The position numbers and the translations under genes are program-made. From Spirochaetia bacterium (GTDB lineage Bacteria; Spirochaetota; Spirochaetia; Treponematales; Treponemataceae), in NCBI GenBank assembly GCA_900769985.1, contig CAAGIS010000184.1, forward strand, positions 1 through 53,804: 53,804 nucleotides of DNA, written 5' to 3'. Shown piece after piece: positions 38,369-47,427 of this stretch. The notes beneath the pieces are model-generated. The model saw nothing but the letters and a program-made list of their open reading frames with translations, was not told where the DNA came from and did no database searches. Each line of letters opens with the position of its first letter. The first letter of the stretch is position 1.

Positions 38369-40471
38369 ATGGCAGAACAGACAGGCAGTAATTTTTTTGA
38401 TAAAAAAAGTTTCGTTCGGGATTATATTGTCGAAGCCTGCGAAAATCTTGATTTTCTTGACGAACTTTGCATCAGGCTTAGTAAGAACAACCGCGACGAA
38501 AATGCAGTCAAAGAACTTCTGCGAATTCTGCATACGCTCAAAGGAACTTCGCGAATGATGGAATTTCCGCAAATCGAAAAAATCATTCACGAAACGGAAA
38601 GCGTTTTTAAAAAACTTCAGAGCAATCAGTTTGAAATAAACAAAACTTATCTTACTCTTTTACTGAACATAATTTCTGTTGTAAGAAAAGCCGTTGACAG
38701 CATCGAAAAAAACGGAAGTGAGGACATTGTTAATTTTGATTTTATAATCGAAAATGTCCACAAAGCATTTACGGGCGAAGAATTTTCAACTGACTTTGAA
38801 CCGGAAAAAAAGCCGCAGGAAGCCGAAGCGCAGGAAGAAGAGGACAGCCTCTTTCACGATTCTGAAACTATAAAAATTCAGATTTCTGAAGTCAATTCAA
38901 TTTTGCAGTCTTTTGACAAACTGATTATGCGCCAGATTCGCCTTAAAAATGAAATTGCAAAAATCAAGAGCGAAGTGCAGGCGTTGGGCTACGACGAATT
39001 CCACGAAGTTGACGAGAATATGGAAGTCCTCGAAAAACAGAGCTTTGACATTCAGGAAAAAATAATTTCGCTCAGAATGTTGCCGTTCGATATGATTTTA
39101 CAGCCTTTAAAACATTCTGTCGCATCGGAAGCAATCAAGCTTGACAAGAATGTTGAATTTGAAATTCCTCATTCTGAAATTACGATTGACAAAACCATTC
39201 TTGAAAAACTGCCGAAAATTTTAATTCACCTTGTGCGCAATGCACTTGACCACGGAATCGAAAGTCCTGACGAAAGGATCCGGCTTGGGAAAAATCCGAA
39301 AGGCTGTGTAAGCATAAAAGTTTCGCAGAACTCAAACAGAATTTTTGTAACTGTAGCCGACGACGGAAAAGGAATCGATTACGAAAAAATCAGTGTAAAG
39401 GCTCAGGAACTGTATCCTGATCAGGCAAAGGAAATTCAGAAGATGCAGAAAGACGATTTGATTCAGTTTATTTTTGAATCAGGTTTTTCTACAAAGGAGC
39501 AGGTTTCAGAACTTTCAGGGCGCGGTGTCGGAATGGACGTCGTGCGCTCCGAGATGGATCATCTTAAAGGCAAGATTTCGATTACGAGCGAAAAAGACAA
39601 AGGCACTTCAATCGAACTTTCTTTGCCGTCGTCCCTTGCAACGCAGGACGGACTTTTTGTCAGACAGGGAAAAAATCTTTACCTCATTCTTTCGCATTAC
39701 ATAAAAGAAATTATTACAGTTCCGCGCGAGTCATTTTTAAAACTCCAGAAAGGACCTGTCATAAACCTTCACAACGAACTTTTGCCTGTCTATGATTTTG
39801 ATGCGATTATCGGAAAACTGTCTGGCACTTATTCTGCTGACAACATCGAAATTCCGATTATCGTAATTGAATACCTGAACAGAAAAATTGCAGTGATGGT
39901 CGACGAAATTCTGCATTACAAAACTGTCGTAATAAAACCTGTTCCTAATCTTCTTAAAAGTTTTGAAGGCTTGCAGGGACTTGTCTTTGATGAAAATTAC
40001 CGCATTATTCCTGTTCTCAATATTCCTAACTGTATGCAGAGGTTTACAAGCGTTAATTCTTACGACGTAAAGGAACTTGAAGTAAAAAAATCGCGCAAGA
40101 TTTATTCTGTTCTCGTTGTTGACGATTCTCACACAACGCGCAATATCGAAAAAATAATTCTTGAGTCAGAGAACTACAAAGTTGCAACGGCGTGTGACGG
40201 AATTGAAGCGCTTGAAAAATTAAAGTCGTACAATTTTGACCTTGTAATTACAGACATAAAAATGCCGCGAATGGACGGCTTTGACCTTCTGCATAATATA
40301 CGCCACACGGAAAATTTAAAAGACATTCCTGTCATAATAATTTCTTCTGTGTACGAAAATGACACTGCCGAAAAAGTGAAGCAGCTTGGTGCGCAGGGCT
40401 ACATAGTAAAATCTGACTTTGAGCGCGAAAATCTGATTGCAAAAGCAAAGGAGCTGTTGTCAAATGAATGA
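38369..40471 (+). CDS. cheA: CheA histidine kinase with C-terminal receiver (CheA-REC hybrid)
   Basis: A 700-residue hybrid kinase. Order: HPt with phospho-His in RILHTLKGTSRMM (about 52), a short linker, dimerisation helices, the ATPase core (LIHLVRNALDHGIE, VTVADDGKGIDY, LSGRGVGMDVV), a CheW-like domain (about 430-560) and a full receiver (VLVVDDSHTTRNIEK, LVITDIKMPRMDGF, IIISS, YIVKSDF). No P2 (CheY-docking) domain is visible. The receiver has all key residues and may act as phosphate sink or internal output, as in FrzE. GGAGG precedes the ATG. Confidence 0.93.
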   Translation: MAEQTGSNFFDKKSFVRDYIVEACENLDFLDELCIRLSKNNRDENAVKELLRILHTLKGTSRMMEFPQIEKIIHETESVFKKLQSNQFEINKTYLTLLLNIISVVRKAVDSIEKNGSEDIVNFDFIIENVHKAFTGEEFSTDFEPEKKPQEAEAQEEEDSLFHDSETIKIQISEVNSILQSFDKLIMRQIRLKNEIAKIKSEVQALGYDEFHEVDENMEVLEKQSFDIQEKIISLRMLPFDMILQPLKHSVASEAIKLDKNVEFEIPHSEITIDKTILEKLPKILIHLVRNALDHGIESPDERIRLGKNPKGCVSIKVSQNSNRIFVTVADDGKGIDYEKISVKAQELYPDQAKEIQKMQKDDLIQFIFESGFSTKEQVSELSGRGVGMDVVRSEMDHLKGKISITSEKDKGTSIELSLPSSLATQDGLFVRQGKNLYLILSHYIKEIITVPRESFLKLQKGPVINLHNELLPVYDFDAIIGKLSGTYSADNIEIPIIVIEYLNRKIAVMVDEILHYKTVVIKPVPNLLKSFEGLQGLVFDENYRIIPVLNIPNCMQRFTSVNSYDVKELEVKKSRKIYSVLVVDDSHTTRNIEKIILESENYKVATACDGIEALEKLKSYNFDLVITDIKMPRMDGFDLLHNIRHTENLKDIPVIIISSVYENDTAEKVKQLGAQGYIVKSDFERENLIAKAKELLSNE

Positions 40472-42317
40472 AAAAATTTTGCTGGCAGAAAGTTCTCCGC
40501 TTTTCTCAGAGCAGATTTCATGTGCGCTTAAAAATGCAGGCTTTGAAGTGACTGTTTTTTCTGATGGAAAAGAGGCAGCATATCATGCGCTTGAAAATAA
40601 ATTTTCGTGCATTGTTTCTGACGTCTGTTTAAAGACGATTTCTGGAAGTCAGTTTTGCGCGCTTGTAAAAAGCTGTCCGGAATATAATTTTGTTCCGTTC
40701 GTGCTTTTTTCTGCGGAAGAAAAGCAAAACGATTTCTGGTTTGAAAACTGCGGCGCAAACAGTGTCGTGTATCTTGAAAACAACCTGTCAGAAAATCTCG
40801 TTGAGGCTGTGAAAAATGCAGTTTCTGTAAAAGCGCCTGCGACAGAAAATGTTGACATTCAGAATTTTCAGGAAGAACGGCAGGAAAAGACAGATTTGCC
40901 GGTTGCCGCAGTTCACTCAATGGAGCGGATTAATCATTATTTTGCGCTTTTGAATTCGATTTTTAATCTGACTTTGTACTTAAAAAATATTGACGCTCTT
41001 ATAAAAGAAATTTTTTCTATGATTTATTCAATATGCAAGTACGACTCGCTTGTAATTTTTATAAATCAGGAGCCTGTGCAGTGTTATTATGCCGGCATTT
41101 CTTCTGACGTAATTGAACAGGAAGAAAAAACAGGGAACTCTGAAAACTCGTTTTACAAAATCTGCGTGAACGATTTTCAAACGGCGACGTCGAATTTTGG
41201 AAATCTTCTGTATGATAAAAAAGAAGTTTCTGAGATAAACGGTTTTGAGCGCGGCGAAGGGGCAAGACATTTCGGCTCGTATATGGTTTTTCCTGTTGAA
41301 AGTTCTGCGGTTATCGGAACTGTTCACGTCGGCTCGGAGCGCAATAATTTTTTTGATTATCTTACAGTTTCTACGCTTGAATATTTTTGCAGTAAAATCG
41401 GATTTATTCTTGAAGAAGCAGTCGAATACAAAAAATCGGTTTTCATTCAAGGCAGGTTGCGTTCGGCGTTTTCAAAATATGTTCCCGATGAAATCATTGA
41501 CGAACTTTTAAAATCTGAAAGCACTGAAAAACAGGCGGCAAACGAAAAACGCAAAGTCGCAATTTTAATCTGTGACATCAGAAACTTTACGACGATAAGC
41601 GAAGTCAATCAGCCTGAAAACGTCGTAAGTTTTTTGAACGGATATTTTTCGCGAATGGTTGATGTCATAAAAACGCACGGCGGTTCTATCGACAAATTTA
41701 TGGGCGATGCAATCATGGCAATTTTTGGTGCGCCGATAAGTTATGTTGACAACGCAAAGCGCGCCGTTGATGCGGCATTGGAAATGGTTTCGATTATACC
41801 TGAAATTCCGTGTTCACTTTTGCAGTTCCCTGAGGGAATGAAATTTGACATCGGCATTGGAATCCATTACGGAGAAGTCATCGTCGGAAACATCGGCTGT
41901 AAAGACAAGACTGACTACACTGTAATCGGAGATTCTGCAAACCTTGCTTCCCGGCTTGAAGGGCTTACAAAACAGTACGGCGCGCGGATTATAATTTCGC
42001 AGGCTGTGCGCAATGAACTTGACGAAGGCTACAATCTTCTTCAAGTTGATACTGTAAAAGTAAAGGGAAAAAAACTCGGCGTGCAGGTTTACCGCTCGGA
42101 TTTAAAACCGCTTGATAAAGAGTACATCCAGCTTTATGAAAAAGGTTTGAGCCTTTACATAAACGGCGCGTTTAATCTGGCTGCACCTTATTTTGAACAG
42201 GCTCTGGAAATTTTCCCGGTCGATAGGGCTGCAACATTAATGAAAAACCGTTGTATTGAATTTTCTGCCGTTCCGCCTGAAAACTGGGACGGTGCAATTT
42301 CACTTACATCAAAATAA
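40464..42317 (+). CDS. Receiver-domain class III nucleotide cyclase
   Basis: A 617-residue protein likely to be the output of this system. An N-terminal receiver (KILLAESSPLFSEQI, CIVSDVCLKTISG) lacks the DD pair and the conserved Lys (YLEN), so it may be a pseudo-receiver. A middle region about 160-330 resembles a GAF domain. The cyclase domain (about 355-540) has both metal Asp (AILICDIRNFT, IDKFMGDAIMAIFG), the Lys in IDKF and DYTVIGDSANLASRLEG, as in adenylate cyclases. A TPR-like tail follows. It overlaps the cheA end by 8 bases. cAMP is the likely product; cGMP is not excluded. Confidence 0.9.
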   Translation: MNEKILLAESSPLFSEQISCALKNAGFEVTVFSDGKEAAYHALENKFSCIVSDVCLKTISGSQFCALVKSCPEYNFVPFVLFSAEEKQNDFWFENCGANSVVYLENNLSENLVEAVKNAVSVKAPATENVDIQNFQEERQEKTDLPVAAVHSMERINHYFALLNSIFNLTLYLKNIDALIKEIFSMIYSICKYDSLVIFINQEPVQCYYAGISSDVIEQEEKTGNSENSFYKICVNDFQTATSNFGNLLYDKKEVSEINGFERGEGARHFGSYMVFPVESSAVIGTVHVGSERNNFFDYLTVSTLEYFCSKIGFILEEAVEYKKSVFIQGRLRSAFSKYVPDEIIDELLKSESTEKQAANEKRKVAILICDIRNFTTISEVNQPENVVSFLNGYFSRMVDVIKTHGGSIDKFMGDAIMAIFGAPISYVDNAKRAVDAALEMVSIIPEIPCSLLQFPEGMKFDIGIGIHYGEVIVGNIGCKDKTDYTVIGDSANLASRLEGLTKQYGARIIISQAVRNELDEGYNLLQVDTVKVKGKKLGVQVYRSDLKPLDKEYIQLYEKGLSLYINGAFNLAAPYFEQALEIFPVDRAATLMKNRCIEFSAVPPENWDGAISLTSK

Positions 42318-42333
42318 ATAATACGGAGGAAAT

Positions 42334-44106
42334 ATGATTTTTTCAAAGAAAGCCAATCAAAATGCAGAAAAGCAAAAAATCAATTTTGAAAAAGAAGTTT
42401 TTGATGCCGGGATGGTTCCGAATCTGCTTACAGGACTGATTACACTTTTGTATATGATAACTACGACTCATCTGCCAAAAGAAAGTATTGTCTATATGCT
42501 TCTCTGGGCTGTCGGAATTACTTTGTTCCTGCAATTTTTTCTTGCGCCGATTACAAATAAACTCATTACAGGAAAAGTTTCTGATGATCTGGACTGGTTT
42601 TATAATTACGAATCGACGGAAAGGGAACGCACGTCGCTGATGAAGCGGACTATGGGTATTCCTGAAAAAATCGGCGTTGAAGTTTTCTGTATGTTTATTG
42701 CCGGTGTTATTTGCTGGACTTTTATTTGTTCCCGCATTGGAACTATGTCGGCAGAAACAATCATTATGTCGCTGTGCTCGGGATTTTTTGGAGCGTACGC
42801 AGGGCTTGTCCTTGCAATCGAACAGACGCAGAAAATCTGTTCACGTCATACTGCAAACATAATTGAAAAAGGCGTTTCAGCAGCGGAAGTTTCGCAAAAA
42901 CACTGCTTCGGAACTTCGTCAACAAAGATTACGGTCTTTCATATTTTTGGGCCGATAATTCTGATAAACGTTTTCTATATGATACTTGCCTGGCGCGCTT
43001 ACGTTTCGTATACTTCGGTTCAGGTTGCGTTCATAAGAATTATAAGCATTTCAATAATGAACATTCTGTTCTGCTGCTTTTTGTCTTCAATGCTTTTCAA
43101 GCGAATGATGAAATCGATAAATTTTACGCGAACGATTTTGCAAAACATAAACCGCAATAATCTTCACAACGTAAAACATTCTCCTACAGATTTGTCAAAC
43201 GAATTTATGTACAACATTTATCTCATAAATACGATTTCAGACATTCTGCAGAAAATCTTAAAGGCAAGCACTGACATCAGTATGCAGGTTGTCGAGTCAA
43301 GTAACGAACTTTCGGTAATTTCAAAAGAAACGGCAGTTACTTCGCTTGAGCAGAATTCCGGCATCAAGGAACTTCTTTCTGCGATGGAAGAATCTGACAA
43401 CCTTGCACGGAACATTTCTACAAAAATCGGTGAAGTTTCGCTCGTTGCAAGGCGCACGACAGAAGTAATAAACGACGGCTTTGACATTCTAAAACATAAT
43501 ATGCAGAAGCTTTCAGAAATACAGCAGGCAAGCGAAATTACGCTTGAAGGAATTGAATCTTTGAGCGAAAAGATTTCAGGAATTTCTGACATCGCAGGAA
43601 TAATCAATTCCATCGCAGACCAAACAAACATCATCGCATTCAATGCCGAACTTGAAGCATCGCGCGCAGGTGAATCAGGTCAGAACTTTCATCTTGTTGC
43701 AAGCGAAATCCGCCGCCTGACTAACAATACGATTCAGTCAACAAATGAAATCAGAAACCGCATTATAGAAATTCAACATTCTTCTGAAAAACTTTTGGCA
43801 TCGTCACAAAGCGGAAGCAAAAAGATTACGGCAGGAAATGAAATCGTCGAAGAACTTTACAACAATTTTACGAATTTAAAAGAGTCATCAGAAACTGCTG
43901 ATATGTCTTCGGAAGAAATCAAAAAAATTATTGAACAGCAGACAGCTTCTTTTGAACAGATTGTAGTTACGCTCAGACAGTTGTCCGCAGCGGCAGAAAC
44001 TTTCTCTGTTTCAACTCAGAACATAAATAATTTTGCAGAAAGCCTTTGCGAAGTTTCTGAAAAATTAAAAAGCCTTCAGCCTAAAGAGCAGAACTTGGGA
44101 GCATAG
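42334..44106 (+). CDS. Methyl-accepting chemotaxis protein with six-helix membrane domain
   Basis: A 590-residue receptor. Six membrane helices are predicted at about 28-46, 52-72, 114-133, 142-162, 200-221 and 232-255, with only short loops and no periplasmic sensor domain; no clear HAMP follows. The signalling hairpin has its tip at IADQTNIIAFNAELEASRAGESG (about 427-449), matching the MCP consensus. It probably senses a signal within the membrane or interior. GGAGG precedes the ATG, 17 bases after the cyclase gene. It resembles the next gene over its whole length, a tandem duplication. Confidence 0.9.
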   Translation: MIFSKKANQNAEKQKINFEKEVFDAGMVPNLLTGLITLLYMITTTHLPKESIVYMLLWAVGITLFLQFFLAPITNKLITGKVSDDLDWFYNYESTERERTSLMKRTMGIPEKIGVEVFCMFIAGVICWTFICSRIGTMSAETIIMSLCSGFFGAYAGLVLAIEQTQKICSRHTANIIEKGVSAAEVSQKHCFGTSSTKITVFHIFGPIILINVFYMILAWRAYVSYTSVQVAFIRIISISIMNILFCCFLSSMLFKRMMKSINFTRTILQNINRNNLHNVKHSPTDLSNEFMYNIYLINTISDILQKILKASTDISMQVVESSNELSVISKETAVTSLEQNSGIKELLSAMEESDNLARNISTKIGEVSLVARRTTEVINDGFDILKHNMQKLSEIQQASEITLEGIESLSEKISGISDIAGIINSIADQTNIIAFNAELEASRAGESGQNFHLVASEIRRLTNNTIQSTNEIRNRIIEIQHSSEKLLASSQSGSKKITAGNEIVEELYNNFTNLKESSETADMSSEEIKKIIEQQTASFEQIVVTLRQLSAAAETFSVSTQNINNFAESLCEVSEKLKSLQPKEQNLGA

Positions 44107-44118
44107 TAGGAGCGTAGT

Positions 44119-45897
44119 ATGAAAAATAAACAAAAGACTTTGTATGAACAATGTTATCAGGTGTCCATTTTACCGAATATGTTTTGTGCACTGGTTCTTC
44201 TTTCTTACTCAATTTTAATTATAAATGTTGACGTAAGAAAATACTGGGGATTTGTTCTGGTTGTCATCGTTATGATTTTGATTGCGCAGTTTGTTCTCTG
44301 TCCGATTACGCACAGAATGTTTATAGGCAAAGCTTCGCGGCAGATTGAAGAAATGGAAAAGCGGGAATTTTCTATTGAAGAGCGGACAAAACTTTTTCTT
44401 ATGCTGCACAAAATTCCAAAAATAGAAAGGGTAAGTACGCTTCTTTATTTTTTCATTAGCGCAAATCTTCTTTTCTGCGGATTTTATTTTTTGATAAAGG
44501 CAAATTTGTACATAAGCCTCAGCGCTTTGTTTGCCTGTTATTTTGGAACTTACATCGCCGGGCTTCTTGGTTTTAATTATACAAAAAAAGTCTGTTCAAA
44601 ATACGAAACGGAACTCGTTGGTAAAGGACTTGACCAGAAAATCCTCGATGAAAAAAAATGCTTTGGCGAACACTACGAAAGAACTTTTACGACTTCAGTA
44701 ATAATTCCAATTATATTGTCCGTAATCGTTTTTGTTCTTGTTTACGCCTGCTATTATTTTCACAACGAGATTTCGCCTGACGGAAATGGCTTTATTGCAT
44801 CGCAGATTTTCGGCATTACAAAAGTTCAACTTACGAGGCTGATTTTTACTTTGATTGTAAACATCGTTGTCTGCATTGCATCAGTTTATTCTTTCCTGTC
44901 GCGAATTCTTGAATCGACAAAAAAACTTCAGGCGGCAATGACTAACATCATCAACAACGATGTCTTTACGGTTGAACTTACACCGACAGATTACGACAAC
45001 GAAGTTTCTTACAACATCGCGCTTGTAAATCGCGTCGTGCTTTTGTTCCGTTCCATTCTTGATGACATTCGCGGAATCGGAAACACGATGATTGAACCGA
45101 TTGGCAAACTTTCTGAAATTTCAGAAAGCACGGCTTCGACGTCGCTTGAACAGTCAACAGGCGTAAAAGAAATTCTTGCAACGATGGAAGAAACTGACTC
45201 GCAGACACGCGGCATTGCGGAACGTATCGCAGACGTTACTTCTGTTGCAGAGAGCACGGCAAAAAATGTAGAAACCGGTTTTAATACCCTTCAGCAGAAC
45301 CTAGACAAGATGAACGAAATTACAGACGCAAACGTTTCTACAATCAGCGGAATAAAAGAACTCGGCGACAAAATCGGAAGCATCTGGGACATCGTAAAAA
45401 TCATCAACGACATCGCAGACCAGACGAGAATCATCGCATTCAACGCTGAACTTGAAGCTTCAAGCGCAGGTGAGTCTGGCAAAAATTTCCACATCGTCGC
45501 AAACGAAGTCCGCCGTCTTGCCGCAGGAATTACAAATTCCGTAAACCAGATAAAAGAGCGGATTACGGAAATCCAGCATTCTTCCGACAGCCTCATCATC
45601 ACTTCTGAAAGCGGTACAGAAAAAATCAAAGAAGGTCTTGAACTTTCAGGCCTGCTAAAAGACAAGTTTGCCGAAATCCAGAAGTCGTCGGAAGTTACGG
45701 TTGAGTCTGCCGTTCAGATTAAAGAAATAATTTACCAGCAGTCCGCTGCCTTTGACCAGATTGTTTCTACTGTCCGCCAGATTGCCGCCGGAATCGAAAA
45801 CTTCTCTACTTCGACAAACACAGAAAACGAAACGGCAATCAAACTTAAACTCGCCGCCACCAACCTCGAAAACCTGCATCAGATGATTGTCGGGTAG
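44119..45897 (+). CDS. Methyl-accepting chemotaxis protein, paralogue of the previous gene
   Basis: A 592-residue receptor with the same plan: N-terminal six-helix region without periplasmic domain (YQVSILPNMFCALVLLSYSI, FVLVVIVMILIAQFVLCPIT and later helices), then the signalling domain with tip IADQTRIIAFNAELEASSAGESG. The tip Asn of the usual QTN is Arg here and the following Arg is Ser, so signalling strength may differ from its sister. It ends the operon, followed by a strong terminator. The ligand is unknown. Confidence 0.9.
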   Translation: MKNKQKTLYEQCYQVSILPNMFCALVLLSYSILIINVDVRKYWGFVLVVIVMILIAQFVLCPITHRMFIGKASRQIEEMEKREFSIEERTKLFLMLHKIPKIERVSTLLYFFISANLLFCGFYFLIKANLYISLSALFACYFGTYIAGLLGFNYTKKVCSKYETELVGKGLDQKILDEKKCFGEHYERTFTTSVIIPIILSVIVFVLVYACYYFHNEISPDGNGFIASQIFGITKVQLTRLIFTLIVNIVVCIASVYSFLSRILESTKKLQAAMTNIINNDVFTVELTPTDYDNEVSYNIALVNRVVLLFRSILDDIRGIGNTMIEPIGKLSEISESTASTSLEQSTGVKEILATMEETDSQTRGIAERIADVTSVAESTAKNVETGFNTLQQNLDKMNEITDANVSTISGIKELGDKIGSIWDIVKIINDIADQTRIIAFNAELEASSAGESGKNFHIVANEVRRLAAGITNSVNQIKERITEIQHSSDSLIITSESGTEKIKEGLELSGLLKDKFAEIQKSSEVTVESAVQIKEIIYQQSAAFDQIVSTVRQIAAGIENFSTSTNTENETAIKLKLAATNLENLHQMIVG

Positions 45898-45905
45898 AAT
45901 ACGTC

Positions 45906-45947
45906 AAGTCAGGGCACGCTTACGCAAAAAGCCCTGACTTTTTTTTG
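45906..45947 (+). terminator. Intrinsic terminator of the chemosensory operon
   Basis: AAGTCAGGGC (45906-45915) pairs with GCCCTGACTT (45931-45940), a perfect 10-base stem with a 15-base loop, followed by a T-run. Confidence 0.88.
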
Positions 45948-45980
45948 TTCTAATCAAAATAACAAAAATAACCGCTGCAA

Positions 45981-46016
45981 ACGTAACAACCGCAACTTGG
46001 TATAAACTTGTTACGT
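45981..46016. repeat. Inverted repeat upstream of the purA promoter
   Basis: ACGTAACAA (45981-45989) and TTGTTACGT (46008-46016) are perfect complements separated by 18 bases, ending just before the purA -35 box. It could be a regulator site (two half-sites about 2.5 turns apart). Confidence 0.4.
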
Positions 46017-46017
46017 G

Positions 46018-46047
46018 TTGAATTTACCTATACTCTTGATATATAAT
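46018..46047 (+). promoter_or_regulatory. purA promoter
   Basis: TTGAAT (46018-46023), 18-base spacer, TATAAT (46042-46047). Predicted +1 near 46054, where the message would begin with CGCGA, complementary to TCGCG (46072-46076), which touches the GGAGG ribosome site. Confidence 0.7.
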
Positions 46048-46087
46048 GTTTTTCGCGAGCGATTAAATATGTCGCGGAGGTAAAATA

Positions 46088-47314
46088 ATGAACGTAGTTG
46101 TAATTGGTGCTCAGTGGGGTGATGAAGGTAAGGGTAAAATCGTTGATTACCTTGCCGAAGATGCAAAATATGTTGTCCGCTATGCAGGAGGTCCTAATGC
46201 AGGACATACGATTGTAGTTGACGGGAAACAGTATGCGCTTCATCAAGTTCCGTCTGGAATCCTTTATTCAGATAAAAAAGTTTTTCTTGGTTCAGGCATG
46301 GTAATTGATGCCGAAGCATTTTTTGATGAATTGCAAATGTTAAAAGATAACGGGATTGACTGGGAAGGACGTGTATTCATTTCTGACAGAGCTCATTTAA
46401 TTTTGCCTCGTTATCGCAAAATGGATAAAGAACGTGATGCTTCTCGCAAACGCCCTATCGGAACAACAGGTCGCGGAATGGGAATTGCATATGCAGAAAA
46501 AGCTCATCGCGACGGGGTTCGTCTTGCAGATTTGGACTGGCAGGAAAAAATGGCAGAGTTTGACGGCGAAGATAAAGAGTACCTTGATAAATACAGAAGC
46601 CGGCTTTTGAGCATGCGCGTCAATATGGCAGCAGAAATGCACAAAGTAAAAGGCGAAAACATTTTGTTTGAAGGCGCTCAGGGCGCAATGCTTGACCTTG
46701 ACAGCGGAACTTATCCGTATGTAAGTTCTGGAGCTTCTTGTGCTGCTGGCGCTGCTTCTGGTTGTGGAATCGGGCCTCATGACCTTGACCAGATTGTCGG
46801 TGTATTTAAAGCTTATGAAACACGAGTTGGTAATGGTCCGATGCCATCTGAGTTTAATAATGAAAGCGAAGGCGAGCTTTGTCAGTATGTCCGCGACACT
46901 GGTCGTGAATACGGAGTTACTACAGGTCGTGCACGCCGCTGCGGTTATCTTGATTTGGTAGCCCTGCGTTATGCTTGTCGCGTAAATTCTCTTGACGGAC
47001 TTGTTTTGACTCACCTTGACATTTACGATGCAATGGATCAAATCGAAGCATGTGTTGCTTATGAAATCAACGGAAAAACAGTTACTGATTTTCCTGCAAA
47101 TGTAAGCGAACTTGAAAATGCAAAACCTGTTCTTGAAAAATTTAAAGGCTGGAAAAAAGAACTTAAAAATTGCCGTTCTTTTGAAGAACTCCCGGAACAG
47201 GCAAAGGCTTATGTAAAATATATCGAAGATTTCTGCGAAACACCTGTAACGATTATTTCTGTCGGTTATGAACGAAATGAAACATTTGTCCGCAAAAATC
47301 CTTGGAAAAAATAG
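46088..47314 (+). CDS. purA: Adenylosuccinate synthetase
   Basis: A 408-residue GTP-dependent enzyme joining IMP and aspartate on the way to AMP. The P-loop-like GAQWGDEGKGKIVDYLA, YAGGPNAGHTIV, RPIGTTGRGMGIAY, EGAQGAMLDLDSGTYPYVSS and TTGRARRCGYLDL are all canonical. It is slightly shorter than E. coli PurA but complete. GGAGG lies 7 bases before the ATG. It has its own promoter, and glnN, on the same strand, also has its own. Confidence 0.96.
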   Translation: MNVVVIGAQWGDEGKGKIVDYLAEDAKYVVRYAGGPNAGHTIVVDGKQYALHQVPSGILYSDKKVFLGSGMVIDAEAFFDELQMLKDNGIDWEGRVFISDRAHLILPRYRKMDKERDASRKRPIGTTGRGMGIAYAEKAHRDGVRLADLDWQEKMAEFDGEDKEYLDKYRSRLLSMRVNMAAEMHKVKGENILFEGAQGAMLDLDSGTYPYVSSGASCAAGAASGCGIGPHDLDQIVGVFKAYETRVGNGPMPSEFNNESEGELCQYVRDTGREYGVTTGRARRCGYLDLVALRYACRVNSLDGLVLTHLDIYDAMDQIEACVAYEINGKTVTDFPANVSELENAKPVLEKFKGWKKELKNCRSFEELPEQAKAYVKYIEDFCETPVTIISVGYERNETFVRKNPWKK

Positions 47315-47344
47315 TTCAAAATGTAAAAAAAATTATTAAATATA

Positions 47345-47373
47345 TTGACAGTTTTTTTTAGAAACTGTATTAT
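47345..47373 (+). promoter_or_regulatory. glnN promoter
   Basis: TTGACA (47345-47350), 17-base spacer, TATTAT (47368-47373). Predicted +1 near 47380. Confidence 0.8.
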
Positions 47374-47389
47374 CAATTTAACAACGGCA

Positions 47390-47407
47390 ATGAGGTCGCA
47401 GAAGTGA
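47390..47407 (+). CDS. Possible leader peptide MRSQK in the glnN leader
   Basis: ATG AGG TCG CAG AAG TGA. Codons 2-5 coincide with the 5' arm of the first terminator and the stop lies in its loop. It includes a Gln codon, notable for a glutamine synthetase leader. No Shine-Dalgarno is present; the ATG is about 10 bases from the predicted +1. Unproven. Confidence 0.35.
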   Translation: MRSQK

Positions 47408-47427
47408 TTATTCTGCGACCTTTTTTT
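47393..47427 (+). terminator. First leader terminator of glnN
   Basis: Perfect 11-base stem AGGTCGCAGAA (47393-47403) with TTCTGCGACCT (47411-47421), loop GTGATTA, then T7. It begins about 13 bases after the predicted +1. Confidence 0.88.

Noticed and set aside
46070..46084. Four-codon frame ATG TCG CGG AGG TAA before purA
   Set aside because: It consists mainly of the purA ribosome site itself and has no ribosome site of its own; chance is the better explanation.
46397..47041. Long open frame antisense to purA (and similar antisense frames under other conserved genes)
   Set aside because: These are shadows of conserved coding sequences with no ribosome site, family signature or promoter of their own.
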